This document shows, one piece after another, positions 1 through 7,447 of a stretch of DNA of 12,408 nucleotides (position 1 is the first letter of the stretch; each line of letters starts with the position of its first letter). The notes under the pieces were generated by a model. The model ran no database searches. It saw only the letters and a program-made list of their open reading frames with translations, and was not told the origin of the DNA. The stretch spans positions 1 through 12,408 of the forward strand of contig CAMPHE010000022.1 of assembly GCA_946885815.1 (NCBI GenBank). Reading direction: 5' to 3'. Position numbers and translations under genes: made by a program. Source of the stretch: an uncultured Arenimonas sp. GTDB taxonomy: Bacteria > Pseudomonadota > Gammaproteobacteria > Xanthomonadales > Xanthomonadaceae.

Positions 1-628
1 CGCGGGCGATGTCGACGACGTAGTCGCCCTTGTAGCCGTTGTCCGGGAAGCGGACCTGCACGCCACCGAGTTCGTGGTAGCGCAGCCAGACCGACACCGC
101 GAGGATGTCCATCTGCCGCCCGGCGTCGTTGACGTAGTACTCCTTCTGCACCCGGTAGCCGGCCGCGTCGAGCAGGTTCGCGACGCTGGCGCCGTACGCC
201 GCGCCGCGGCCATGGCCGACATGCAGCGGGCCGTTCGGGTTGGCCGACACGAACTCCACCGTGACCGGCCCGCGGCTGCCCGACGGCTGGCGGCCGTAGT
301 CGCGCCCGGCCTCGAACACCCGCCGCACCGTGCTCAGCCGGCAGCCGCGGGCGAGGGTGAAGTTGATGAAACCGGGGCCGGCGACGGCCACGCGCTCGAC
401 GTGCTGCGAGGCCGGCAGCGTCGCGACGAGCTGCTCGGCGAGATCGCGCGGCTTGAGCCCGGCCGCCTTCGCCAGCAGCAGCGCGACGTTGGTCGCGTAG
501 TCGCCGTGCTCGCGCGAGCGGGTGCGCTCGATCACGAAATCGGGCGTCGCCAGGTCCTGGGGCAGGCGGCCGTGACGCCGCAGGTCCAGCAGGGACTGCG
601 CCACCAGCTCGCGAAGATGGTCTTTCAC
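1..628 (-). CDS. argS: Arginyl-tRNA synthetase, N-terminal part (cut by window edge)
   Basis: Cytoplasmic class I aminoacyl-tRNA synthetase that charges tRNA-Arg with arginine using ATP. About 209 codons are visible of a family that usually has about 560-590 residues. The remainder, including the KMSKS-type region and anticodon-binding domain, lies beyond the left edge. Residues 1 to about 92 form the ArgS-specific N-terminal domain (REHGDYATNVA near 39-49, GPGFINF at 84-90). The catalytic domain follows, with VEFVSANPNGPLHVGHGR at about 124-141, where HVGH (136-139) is the class I HIGH signature. The start is a GTG giving MKDHLRELV, the normal ArgS N-terminus. The ATG about 32 nt upstream is out of frame. 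The ribosome site is weak. A TACAAT box lies 31 nt upstream, so argS probably has its own promoter despite sharing its strand with the HD gene. Identity is certain; the exact start is very likely. Confidence 0.97.
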   Translation of the reverse strand, partial: MKDHLRELVAQSLLDLRRHGRLPQDLATPDFVIERTRSREHGDYATNVALLLAKAAGLKPRDLAEQLVATLPASQHVERVAVAGPGFINFTLARGCRLSTVRRVFEAGRDYGRQPSGSRGPVTVEFVSANPNGPLHVGHGRGAAYGASVANLLDAAGYRVQKEYYVNDAGRQMDILAVSVWLRYHELGGVQVRFPDNGYKGDYVVDIAR

Positions 629-658
629 CGGGTCGTATTCCGCGTATCGAAGCCGCGC

Positions 659-664
659 ATTGTA
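659..664 (-). promoter_or_regulatory. argS: Candidate -10 box for argS
   Basis: Read on the minus strand this is TACAAT, five of six matches to the sigma70 -10 consensus. It would place transcription start near 651, giving a leader of about 23 nt before the GTG of argS. No convincing -35 hexamer is seen 16-18 nt upstream, so the call rests on the -10 box and its position. Confidence 0.45.
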
Positions 665-725
665 GCCCTGCGGCGGCGTCCTTCCGTCATCCGGCTGTCA
701 CCGGCGGCGTGGACAATCCCCCTCA

Positions 726-820
726 CACGGACGGACACCGTGCTCTCTCGCCACTTTTTTCGGCCCGTCGAACAGACCGGGATCCGGGGCAGCGACCGAC
801 CTTCGGGTCGGTCTTTTTTT
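726..820 (+). ncRNA. Possible plus-strand small RNA (speculative)
   Basis: The gap between the HD gene and argS, read on the plus strand, holds three consecutive hairpins. The first is CACGG/CCGTG (726-730 with 738-742). The second is imperfect, CCCG-TC/GA-C-CGGG (764-781). The third is a strong terminator (794-820). A run of six T at 755-760 between the first two could be a single-stranded U-rich linker of the Hfq-binding kind. No plus-strand gene ends here, so the terminator is otherwise unexplained. I see no convincing plus-strand promoter and I recognise no known RNA family. The 5' end is unknown; 726 is simply the first base of the first hairpin. Confidence 0.2.
794..820 (+). terminator. 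Strong intrinsic terminator with UUCG loop, plus strand
   Basis: An 8-bp perfect stem (GACCGACC at 794-801 with GGTCGGTC at 806-813) is closed by a TTCG tetraloop (802-805) and followed at once by seven T (814-820). This is a textbook Rho-independent terminator for plus-strand RNA. On the minus strand the same hairpin is preceded by A7 and has no T-run after it, so it should not terminate the minus-strand HD gene that ends at 826. Its plus-strand client is unknown. Confidence 0.85.
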
Positions 821-825
821 GGCTC

Positions 826-1857
826 TCATTCGTCCTGCGCGCACAGCTCGGCGAAGGCCTTCAGCACCGCGGTGCCGCGCGGCGGGGCCTGGTCCTCGAA
901 ACGCTGCAGCAGCCGCTGGCTGATGCGCCGCACGCGCGGGCCGTTGATCGCCTTCTGCGGCCCGAACGCCCGTTCGCCCTCGCGGGAACAGAAGCGGTGC
1001 AGGTCGAAGAAGTAATGGGTCTGGCCGCGGCTGAGGAAGCTCAGGCAGGTCGGGGCGCTGGCGGCGCGGTCGAGGGACCGGCCGGCGCGGCGCTCGCGCT
1101 CGCGGCACAGGCGCATCGCGCTTTCGGCCAGCAGCGGGAACGGCTCGCCGACGTTCGCCGTGTCGAGGTCGGCCGCCAGCCGCGCCAGCCGCTCGCCGCG
1201 GCGGGCGTCCTCGTCCTCGCGCCACTCCGGTCGTTCGCCGTCCAGCCACAGGCCCAGACCGCGGGCGAGGGACCCGCCGCCGGCCGTCGGCAGCTCCTCG
1301 ACGTCCGGATGCGGCAGGGGCCGCGCGTCGAACGTGCTGCCGGCGATCATGAGTTCCATCGCGACGTACAGGTCGCGGTCGGCCTGCGGAGCGAAGCCGC
1401 AGGCACCGAGGATGCGAAAGCATTCGGCGATGCTCGCCGCCTCGTTGCCGCCGACCGGCCCCGGAATGTCGAAGGTTTCGCGCTGGCGCAGGTCGTGGCA
1501 GGCGGCGAACAGCAGCAGCGCCAGCCAGTCGTCGGGCGGCAGCGTCGCGTCGCCGAGGGTGTCCATCAGCTGCGCGAGCCGGCGCTCGCCGAGCTCCAGC
1601 ACATGTTCCTCGTTGTGGTAGTCGTGCGGGTCGGCGCCGAAGGCGCCATGCCGCAGGCCGAGCCGGGCGAGCCCCAGCAGCGCGGCATCGAGGTGGCGGG
1701 GCGACCCCGCACCGGCGGTCGCGCGCGCGACCATCGCTTCCAGGCGCGGGGCCACGTCCGGACGCCGGGCTTCGACCAGCGCCCGTGCGGCGGCGGCATC
1801 GGGCAGTGCCTTCTCGACCTCGTCGGCCGGATACAGCGACGAATACCCCAGGATCAC
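826..1857 (-). CDS. HD-superfamily metal-dependent phosphohydrolase, substrate unknown
   Basis: A 343-residue predicted cytoplasmic protein. The visible HD signature is YHNEEH (80-85, metal-ligand His81 and His85), then LLLFAACHD (His121-Asp122), NEAAS at 138-142, and a late Asp in AADLDTANVG (Asp230 or Asp232). YHNxxH, HD and NExxS together resemble the predicted phosphohydrolase group COG4339. Hydrolysis of a phosphate ester, perhaps of a nucleotide, is inferred; the substrate is not shown. It is longer than typical single-domain members of that group, with about 100 extra residues after the last metal ligand that I do not recognise (CLSFLSRGQTHYFF near 271-284). The GTG start is supported by GGGGAG (1864-1869) with a 6-nt gap. 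It lies 81 nt downstream of radC and may have its own promoter (TATACT at 1893-1898). No intrinsic terminator follows it on this strand. Confidence 0.85.
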   Translation of the reverse strand: MILGYSSLYPADEVEKALPDAAAARALVEARRPDVAPRLEAMVARATAGAGSPRHLDAALLGLARLGLRHGAFGADPHDYHNEEHVLELGERRLAQLMDTLGDATLPPDDWLALLLFAACHDLRQRETFDIPGPVGGNEAASIAECFRILGACGFAPQADRDLYVAMELMIAGSTFDARPLPHPDVEELPTAGGGSLARGLGLWLDGERPEWREDEDARRGERLARLAADLDTANVGEPFPLLAESAMRLCRERERRAGRSLDRAASAPTCLSFLSRGQTHYFFDLHRFCSREGERAFGPQKAINGPRVRRISQRLLQRFEDQAPPRGTAVLKAFAELCAQDE

Positions 1858-1892
1858 GACGCGCTCCCCACGCGGCGGCCCGCCGCTGCCGG

Positions 1893-1898
1893 AGTATA
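1893..1898 (-). promoter_or_regulatory. Candidate -10 box for the HD phosphohydrolase gene
   Basis: On the minus strand this reads TATACT, five of six matches to the -10 consensus, in the 81-nt gap after radC. It would give a leader of about 28 nt before the GTG at 1857. No good -35 hexamer lies 17 nt upstream. Other than this box the gap shows no feature. Confidence 0.35.
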
Positions 1899-1938
1899 CG
1901 CAGGGTGAAGGCAGCCCCCGCCATGCCGGCCGTCGGGG

Positions 1939-2613
1939 TCAGACCGCCCCCAATCGGGCCATCGAACACGGCGCGCCGTCCCCGATCACGAAGTGGTCGA
2001 GCAGCCGCACGTCGACGAGCGCCAGCGCCTGCTTCAGCCGGCTGGTGACCGCGCGGTCGGCCGTGCTCGGTTCGGCGCTGCCGGACGGGTGGTTGTGCCC
2101 GAGGATCACCGCCGCCGCGTTGTGCGCGAGGCAGCGCTGCACCACCTCGCGCGGGTGCACCTCGGCGCCGTCGAGCGTGCCCCGGAACAGCTCCTCGAAC
2201 GCGATCACCCGGTGCCGCGTGTCGAGGAACAGGCAGGCGAACACTTCGTGCGGCAGCGCCCGGAGCCGGCGCGCCAGGTATTCGCCGGCGCGGCCGGGGT
2301 CGGTCAGCGCTTCGCCGCGAGCGAGGCCCTGCGCGAGATGGCGGGTGCCCAGCTCCAGCGCGCCCGCCAGCAGGGCCGCGCGGGCCGGGCCGACGCCGGC
2401 CAGCGCGGCGAGCGACACGGGCGCGAGGTCGAGCAGCGCGCGCAGGTTGCCGCTGGCGTCCAGCAACCGGCGACCGAGGTCGACCGCGGTCAGCCCGCGC
2501 GTGCCGGAGCCGAGGAACACCGCCAGCAGCTCCGCGTCCGACAGCTGCGCGGCGCCCCGTGCCAGCAGCTTCTCGCGGGGTCGTTCACCTTCGGGCCAGT
2601 CGCGGATGTGCAT
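1939..2613 (-). CDS. radC: RadC family JAB/MPN-domain protein
   Basis: A 224-residue protein of normal length for the RadC (UPF0758) family. The opening [17 protein letters not shown] is the family start. A helix-hairpin-helix-like DNA-binding segment, [15 protein letters not shown], covers about 68-82. The C-terminal JAB1/MPN metalloprotease-like fold carries the zinc motif GHNHPSG (His173, His175) with Asp186 in EPSTAD, preceded by [18 protein letters not shown] near 140-157. The name is historical: the original radC repair mutation of E. coli mapped to another gene, and the family's biochemical role is unsettled. DNA metabolism is usually assumed. It is divergent from coaBC, as in other gammaproteobacteria. 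The segment before the ATG lacks a clear Shine-Dalgarno sequence and instead holds a GCCGGC repeat. Identity is certain; function is uncertain. Confidence 0.95.
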   Translation of the reverse strand: MHIRDWPEGERPREKLLARGAAQLSDAELLAVFLGSGTRGLTAVDLGRRLLDASGNLRALLDLAPVSLAALAGVGPARAALLAGALELGTRHLAQGLARGEALTDPGRAGEYLARRLRALPHEVFACLFLDTRHRVIAFEELFRGTLDGAEVHPREVVQRCLAHNAAAVILGHNHPSGSAEPSTADRAVTSRLKQALALVDVRLLDHFVIGDGAPCSMARLGAV

Positions 2614-2624
2614 GGAGCGACGAT

Positions 2625-2642
2625 GCCGGCGCCGGCGCCGGC
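2625..2642. repeat. GCCGGC hexamer repeated three times
   Basis: Three exact tandem copies of GCCGGC form an 18-bp self-complementary tract in the 92-nt gap between divergent radC and coaBC, starting 12 nt before the radC ATG. In radC mRNA it could fold into a hairpin close to the start codon. In a GC-rich genome such a short repeat may be chance. Confidence 0.8.
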
Positions 2643-2670
2643 GCGCAGCGGGCGGTTTCCGGCCATCGGG

Positions 2671-2676
2671 TAAGCT
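2671..2676 (+). promoter_or_regulatory. coaBC: Candidate -10 box for the coaBC-dut-algC operon
   Basis: TAAGCT matches the TAnnnT pattern of a -10 box and lies 30 nt before the coaBC GTG, in the only upstream non-coding stretch. There is no recognisable -35 at the standard distance (TTTCCG at 2656-2661 is too close). This is weak evidence, based mainly on position. Confidence 0.3.
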
Positions 2677-2705
2677 GGGCGCGAACGCACGCGTAGGGAA
2701 AAACG

Positions 2706-3911
2706 GTGGGCGGACTGTTCGGACAACGCATCCTGCTGGGTGTCAGCGGCGGCATCGCGGCCTACAAGTCCGCCGACCTCGTCCGCCGGCTGCGCGACGC
2801 CGGCGCGGAGGTGCGCGTGGTGATGACGGCCTCGGCGCTTCATTTCGTCGGTGCGACCACCTTCCAGGCGCTGTCGGGCCACCCCGTGCGCAGTTCGCTG
2901 TGGGACGAGGCCGCCGAAGCGGCGATGGGGCATATCGAACTCGCCCGCTGGGCGACGCGCGTGCTGGTCGCACCGGCGAGCGCGAACCTGATCGCGCGGC
3001 TCGCGCAGGGGCGTGCGAACGACCTGCTGTCGACGCTGTGCCTCGCGACCGAAGCGCCGGTGGCGATCGCGCCGGCGATGAACCGGGTGATGTGGGCGCA
3101 TCCGGCGACGCGCGCGAACGTCGCGACGCTGCGCGCACGCGGGGTCGACGTGTTCGGTCCGGCCGCCGGTGACCAGGCGTGCGGTGAAACCGGCTTCGGC
3201 CGGATGCTCGAGCCCCTGCAGCTCGTCGACGCGCTGCTGGCCGGGACCGTGCCGGGCCCGCTGGCCGGCCGTGCGGTGCTGGTGAGCGCCGGGCCGACGT
3301 ACGAGGACATCGACCCGGTGCGCTACCTGGGCAATCGCAGCTCCGGGAAGATGGGCTTCGCGGTCGCCGCGGCGGCGCGCGCGCTGGGCGCCACGGTGAC
3401 GCTGGTCGCCGGCCCGGTGGCGCTGCCGACCCCGCCGGGCGTGCGCCGCATCGACGTGCGCGGCGCGGCGCAGATGCGCGACGCGGTGCTCGCGGCGCTG
3501 CCCGGGCAGGCCGTCTACGTGGGCGCCGCCGCGGTCGCCGACTACGCGCCGGCGCAGGTGGCGGCGCAGAAGATCAAGAAGACGGGAGAAGTGCTGGTGC
3601 TGGAGCTCGTACGTACGCCCGACATCCTCGCCGAGGTCGCCGCGCATCCGTCGCGGCCGCCCGTCGTGGTGGGGTTCGCGGCGGAGACGGAGGCGCTGGA
3701 GGCGCATGCGCGCGAGAAGCTGGCGCGCAAGGGCGTGGACCTGATCGCCGCGAACGACGTCGCCCGTGCCGGGCAGGGGTTCGAAGGCGACGACAACGCG
3801 CTCGCGGTCTTTTCGCGCGACGGGCGCCACGAGATTGCGCACGGGCCGAAGACGCAGGTGGCCGACGCGCTGATGGCGCTGGTGGCCGCACGCCTCGGAG
3901 CCGGCACGTGA
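2706..3911 (+). CDS. coaBC: Bifunctional phosphopantothenoylcysteine decarboxylase / phosphopantothenate-cysteine ligase
   Basis: A 401-residue bifunctional enzyme (formerly dfp) that makes 4'-phosphopantetheine for coenzyme A in two steps: CoaB joins cysteine to phosphopantothenate using CTP, and CoaC decarboxylates the product with FMN. The N-terminal CoaC flavoprotein domain (1 to about 185) shows [16 protein letters not shown], the catalytic His76 in GHIELARW, the PAMN motif (123-126), and the substrate-clamp Cys159 in [10 protein letters not shown]. The CoaB domain (about 188-401) shows [21 protein letters not shown] with Asn210, AAAVADYAP (274-282), and the KIKK lysines (289-292) that act in CTP activation. 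These positions match E. coli CoaBC almost residue for residue. GTG start with AGGGAA (2695-2700) 5 nt upstream. First gene of the operon; its TGA overlaps the dut start. Confidence 0.97.
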   Translation: MGGLFGQRILLGVSGGIAAYKSADLVRRLRDAGAEVRVVMTASALHFVGATTFQALSGHPVRSSLWDEAAEAAMGHIELARWATRVLVAPASANLIARLAQGRANDLLSTLCLATEAPVAIAPAMNRVMWAHPATRANVATLRARGVDVFGPAAGDQACGETGFGRMLEPLQLVDALLAGTVPGPLAGRAVLVSAGPTYEDIDPVRYLGNRSSGKMGFAVAAAARALGATVTLVAGPVALPTPPGVRRIDVRGAAQMRDAVLAALPGQAVYVGAAAVADYAPAQVAAQKIKKTGEVLVLELVRTPDILAEVAAHPSRPPVVVGFAAETEALEAHAREKLARKGVDLIAANDVARAGQGFEGDDNALAVFSRDGRHEIAHGPKTQVADALMALVAARLGAGT

Positions 3912-4366
3912 ACCGCGACGTCCGCTTCCGCCGCCTCGACGCGCGGCTGGGTCGCGACTTCCCGCTCCCCGACTACGCCACCGCGCAGTCGGCCGGCATG
4001 GATCTGCGGGCGATGGTCGAGCAGGCGCTCACGCTCGAGCCCGGCGACGCGCAGCTGGTGCCGACCGGGCTCGCCATCCACATCGGCGACCCGGCGCTGT
4101 GCGCGGTGATCGTTCCGCGCTCCGGCCTCGGGCACAAGCAGGGACTGGTGATGGGCAATCTGGTCGGACTGATCGACGCCGATTACCAGGGACCGCTGAT
4201 GGTGAGCCTCTGGAATCGGGGCCGTTTACCCGTCACCATCGCGCCGGGGGACCGCGTCGCCCAGCTGGTGTTCCTGCCCGTGGTCAGGGCGGCACTGGTC
4301 GAGGTGGAGGCGTTCGAGGACAGCGCGCGCGGGCAGGGTGGCTTCGGCCATACCGGCGTGCGCTGA
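3908..4366 (+). CDS. dut: Deoxyuridine 5'-triphosphate nucleotidohydrolase (dUTPase)
   Basis: A 152-residue homotrimeric dUTPase. It hydrolyses dUTP to dUMP and pyrophosphate, keeping uracil out of DNA and feeding thymidylate synthesis. All five family motifs are present: SAGMDLRA (28-35), [11 protein letters not shown] (70-80), [17 protein letters not shown] (87-103, catalytic Asp90), RVAQLVF (116-122), and the C-terminal glycine-rich lid [10 protein letters not shown] (141-150). The length is normal. The GTG start overlaps the coaBC stop by 4 nt (GTGA), which implies translational coupling. The coaBC-dut pair is widely conserved in proteobacteria. Confidence 0.98.
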   Translation: MNRDVRFRRLDARLGRDFPLPDYATAQSAGMDLRAMVEQALTLEPGDAQLVPTGLAIHIGDPALCAVIVPRSGLGHKQGLVMGNLVGLIDADYQGPLMVSLWNRGRLPVTIAPGDRVAQLVFLPVVRAALVEVEAFEDSARGQGGFGHTGVR

Positions 4367-4401
4367 GCGGGACGGCCTCGCCGCCCGGAACAGGGGGAAG
4401 C

Positions 4402-6705
4402 ATGAAATCTTTGTCGGCGTCGCTGAAATCCACCGGGCCTCTGCTCGTACCGGCCGTGCTGCTGCTGCTCGCCGCGGTGTGGTTCGGCTGGTCGGGTTGG
4501 CAGGCGGCGCAGGCCGACCGGCTCGTCGGCACCGCCGCGAGCGCGCGCGCCGCGGTCGCCACGGAGATCGGCGACACGATCGCGGAGGCGACCGCCCGCC
4601 TCGAGGCGACGCGCGTCCGCATCGCGCTGGGCACCGCGCTGCAGCGCGACGATCTGGAATCCGCGCGCGAACTCGTCACCAAGGGCTGGGAGGGCGTGGA
4701 GGCGCTCGAGTGGCACGAGGCCGGGCTCGACGCGGCGTACGCCGACCCGAAGGCGTTCGGCTTCGGCAAGATCGGCCTGCTGGAGGACGCGCTCCAGCAC
4801 AATGCCGCCGAGGCCGCGGTGATCCATGACGGTGGCGGGCCGAAGCTCGGCGTCGCCGCGCCGGTGATCGCCGACGGCCGCGTCGTGAAGCTGGTCTACG
4901 TGCGGTTGCCCATCGATCTCGTCACCGCGCCGGTGCGGGAGGTGTCGCTGCCGGCGGGTTACATCGCGCTGCGGCAGGGGCAGCACAACGTCGTCGCCAG
5001 CGGCGACGAGGCGCTGGCGGGCTCGGCCGAACACGGTGCCGCGAAGGTGCCGGGCAGCCGGCTGCGCGTGGTCGCGACCGCGCCGATGCCCGCCGGTGCG
5101 CTCGGCGCGACCGGCAATTACGGCGTGGCCGGGCTGTGCGTGCTGGCCGCGATCGGCCTGCTGCTGGCACCGCGGCTGCGCGCCCGCCGGGCCGCACCGG
5201 TGGCCGCCGACGGCGCCGGCGAGGCCGACATGACGCTGGCCGAACTGCAGCGCAGCGGCAAGCTCGTGCGGGAACCGGTGCCGCAGGTGGCGCTGGCTCC
5301 GGCCGTGCCGGCGGAAGCCCCGAGGGCGGTGCTCGACCGCAGCATCTTCCGGGCGTACGACATCCGCGGCATCGTCGGCAAGACGCTCGACGCCGACACG
5401 GCGCGACTGATCGGCCACGCCATCGGTTCGCTGATGCACGAGCAGGGCGCGCGCGGCATCGTCGTCGGTCGGGACGGGCGGCTGTCGTCGCCGGCGATGT
5501 CGGCCGCGCTGATCGAAGGCCTGCGCCTCGCGGGACGCGAGGTGATCGACATCGGCGAGGCGCCGACGCCGGTCACGTATTTCGGCGCGTACCACCTGCG
5601 CGCCGGTTCGTGCGTCTCGGTCACCGGCAGCCACAATCCGCCGGACTACAACGGCTTCAAGATCGTCGTGGAGGGCGAGACGCTCGCCGGCGACGCGATC
5701 CAGGCGCTGTACGAGCGCATCGCCGAGAACCGGCTGCACACCGCGCCGACGCCGGGCATCGTCAGCAAGCGCGACATCACCGGCGACTACGTCGACCGCA
5801 TCGCCGGCGACATCCAGATCGAACGCAAGCTCAAGGTCGTCGTCGACTGCGGCAACGGCATCGCCGGCGCCATCGCGCCGCGGCTGCTGACGGAAATCGG
5901 TGCCGACGTCGAACCGCTGTACTGCGAGGTCGACGGCACCTTCCCGCATCACCACCCCGACCCGAGCGACCCGCACAACCTGCAGGACCTGATGAACGTC
6001 GTGAAGCGCACCGGGGCCGACGTCGGCCTGGCGTTCGACGGCGACGGCGACCGGCTGGGCGTGGTCACCAGCACCGGCGAGATGATCTACCCGGACCGGC
6101 TGCTGATGCTGTTCGCGGCCGACGTGCTCGAACGCAACCCGGGCGCCTGCGTGATCTACGACGTGAAGTGCACCGGCCACCTGTCGATGCACATCCTGCG
6201 CCACGGCGGCAGCCCGCTGATGTGGAAGACCGGCCATTCGCTGATCAAGGCGAAGATGCGCGAAACCGAAGCCGAGCTGGCCGGCGAGATGAGCGGCCAC
6301 TTCTTCTTCCGCGAGCGCTGGTACGGCTTCGACGACGGCCTGTACGCGGCCGCGCGGCTGCTCGAGATCCTGTCGTCGCGTCCGGAGACGCCGCAGGAAG
6401 TGTTCGACACGCTGCCGCGCGGCGTCTCGACGCCGGAGCTGAAGATCGAGGTGGAGGAGGGCGAGCAGTACGCGTTCATCGAACGCTTCCTCGCCTCGGC
6501 GAAGTTCGAAGGCGCGCGCATCGCCACGATCGACGGCCTGCGCGCCGACTGGCCGGACGGCTGGGGCCTGGTGCGGGCGTCGAACACGACGCCGGTGCTG
6601 GTGCTGCGCTTCGACGCGAAGGACGCCGATGCGCTGGAGCGCATCAAGACGGCCTTCCGCGAACAGCTGCTGGCGACCGACCCGACGCTCGAACTGCCGT
6701 TCTGA
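4402..6705 (+). CDS. algC: Phosphomannomutase/phosphoglucomutase with N-terminal membrane-anchored domain
   Basis: A 767-residue protein. Residues from about 311 to the end are a full alpha-D-phosphohexomutase of the AlgC type, interconverting mannose- or glucose-6-phosphate and the 1-phosphates needed for LPS and exopolysaccharide precursors. Visible are FRAYDIRG (316-323), the phosphoserine loop TGSHNP (408-413, Ser410), the Mg-binding DGDGDR (546-551), the sugar-specificity loop GEMSGHFFF (628-636) and the phosphate-binding RASNTTPVLVLRF (725-737). The first 310 residues are extra: a membrane helix (about 12-32), an outside domain of about 200 residues with no motif I recognise, a second helix (about 240-257), an RLRARR stop-transfer patch, and a linker. 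The mutase should therefore sit on the inner face of the inner membrane. The ATG was chosen for its AGGGGGAAG ribosome site (4392-4400). Upstream in-frame starts lie inside dut. It lies 35 nt after dut in the same operon. Whether to call it algC or another hexomutase name is a matter of family convention. Confidence 0.93.
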   Translation: MKSLSASLKSTGPLLVPAVLLLLAAVWFGWSGWQAAQADRLVGTAASARAAVATEIGDTIAEATARLEATRVRIALGTALQRDDLESARELVTKGWEGVEALEWHEAGLDAAYADPKAFGFGKIGLLEDALQHNAAEAAVIHDGGGPKLGVAAPVIADGRVVKLVYVRLPIDLVTAPVREVSLPAGYIALRQGQHNVVASGDEALAGSAEHGAAKVPGSRLRVVATAPMPAGALGATGNYGVAGLCVLAAIGLLLAPRLRARRAAPVAADGAGEADMTLAELQRSGKLVREPVPQVALAPAVPAEAPRAVLDRSIFRAYDIRGIVGKTLDADTARLIGHAIGSLMHEQGARGIVVGRDGRLSSPAMSAALIEGLRLAGREVIDIGEAPTPVTYFGAYHLRAGSCVSVTGSHNPPDYNGFKIVVEGETLAGDAIQALYERIAENRLHTAPTPGIVSKRDITGDYVDRIAGDIQIERKLKVVVDCGNGIAGAIAPRLLTEIGADVEPLYCEVDGTFPHHHPDPSDPHNLQDLMNVVKRTGADVGLAFDGDGDRLGVVTSTGEMIYPDRLLMLFAADVLERNPGACVIYDVKCTGHLSMHILRHGGSPLMWKTGHSLIKAKMRETEAELAGEMSGHFFFRERWYGFDDGLYAAARLLEILSSRPETPQEVFDTLPRGVSTPELKIEVEEGEQYAFIERFLASAKFEGARIATIDGLRADWPDGWGLVRASNTTPVLVLRFDAKDADALERIKTAFREQLLATDPTLELPF

Positions 6706-6720
6706 CGGCGGCGCCGGACC

Positions 6721-7434
6721 TCAGCCCGCGACGGCGGGCGCGTCCGCGGGCGGCGTGCCTTCCGCGTCGGCCGCCGGGGTCGGCGCCGGCGTGTCGCCCG
6801 GCGCGTCGCCGCGCTTGAGTTCGCGGAAACGCTCGAGCAGGTGGGCGAGCTGCCGGTCCGCGTCGACCAGCTCCGCCTGCTTCACGATCAGCATCTGCTG
6901 CTGCTTGCCGATTTCGCGGTGCAGCTGGACGATCGTCTGCGCCTGGGCCGCGTTCACCGCCTTGCCGGCCAGTTCGTTTTCCGACGCCTGCAACAGCAGC
7001 GCGGTGAGGCTGGAGCGCTGGCTGGAGATCGCCGCCTCGATCGCCTCGAGCGTCTGCTGCAGCATCGTCACCTTGGTGTCCTGCGCGCGGCGCAGGTCGT
7101 CTTCGGTCTGGAACGACGCCAGCATCGCCTCTTCGGACTTGCGCACGCGCTCGGCCTCGGCCTCGAGCCGCTCCGCCTCGGCCGCGGCCAGTTCGGCGGC
7201 CGCCTGCTCCTCGGGCGTCAGCGCGCGGTCCACGTCGGCGACGACCCGCCCGGTGTTGCTCATCTCGGTGCGCGCCTGGTCGATGGCCTCGGGCGGCAGC
7301 GAATCGCTGAACTGCACTTTCCCGTCCTTGTCGACCCAGCGGTAGAGCTTCTTGGTCGGCGCCTTCTGCGCCTCGGCGGCGCCGGTCGCCACCAGCGCGC
7401 CGATGATCGCGAGGGAGAGGATGAGCTGCTTCAT
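6721..7434 (-). CDS. Secreted DUF4124 domain coiled-coil protein
   Basis: A 237-residue exported protein of unknown function. The signal peptide (1-22) has MKQLILSL, a hydrophobic core and AEA before Gln23. A short DUF4124 domain follows (about 28-50, KLYRWVDKDGKVQFSDSLPP), the W-x-D-x-x-G-x-x-x-F/Y-S/T-D motif common in proteobacterial envelope proteins. Residues about 74-210 are rich in Ala, Glu, Gln and Leu and should form long helices or a coiled coil. The C-terminal tail (about 210-237) is a disordered Pro/Ala/Asp stretch. The ATG was chosen because the signal peptide begins there and GGAG (7441-7444) lies 6 nt upstream. In-frame sequence further upstream belongs to pyrE read in another frame. 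It starts 13 nt after the pyrE stop, so it is probably cotranscribed with pyrE. It converges on algC with a 15-nt gap and no visible terminator. A periplasmic location is inferred from the signal peptide. Confidence 0.85.
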   Translation of the reverse strand: MKQLILSLAIIGALVATGAAEAQKAPTKKLYRWVDKDGKVQFSDSLPPEAIDQARTEMSNTGRVVADVDRALTPEEQAAAELAAAEAERLEAEAERVRKSEEAMLASFQTEDDLRRAQDTKVTMLQQTLEAIEAAISSQRSSLTALLLQASENELAGKAVNAAQAQTIVQLHREIGKQQQMLIVKQAELVDADRQLAHLLERFRELKRGDAPGDTPAPTPAADAEGTPPADAPAVAG

Positions 7435-7447
7435 CGTCGACTCCGTT

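Noticed and set aside
709..1908. A 399-codon plus-strand frame over the HD gene
   Set aside because: It is the shadow of the HD phosphohydrolase, has no domain of its own, and runs through the intrinsic terminator at 794-820.
1858..1938. A CCCCG/CGGGG inverted repeat after radC, considered as its terminator
   Set aside because: The loop is about 13 nt and no T-run follows, so it is too weak to call.
4099..4401. A 101-residue N-terminal extension of the AlgC-like protein
   Set aside because: It overlaps dut in another frame and reads as Arg/Gly-rich nonsense. The ATG at 4402 has an excellent ribosome site and is followed by a normal membrane-anchor sequence.
4183..6300. A 705-codon open frame antisense to algC
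   Set aside because: Its product is rich in Arg, His, Asp and Ala with no recognisable domain, and the opposite strand encodes a complete hexomutase. Long antisense frames are expected in a genome this GC-rich because stop codons are rare in the complementary frames.
6724..6739. A perfect 6-bp hairpin (GCCCGC/GCGGGC) at the end of the DUF4124 gene, considered as a terminator for algC
   Set aside because: Neither strand has a T-run after the stem, so it does not qualify as an intrinsic terminator. Hairpins of this size are common at this GC content.
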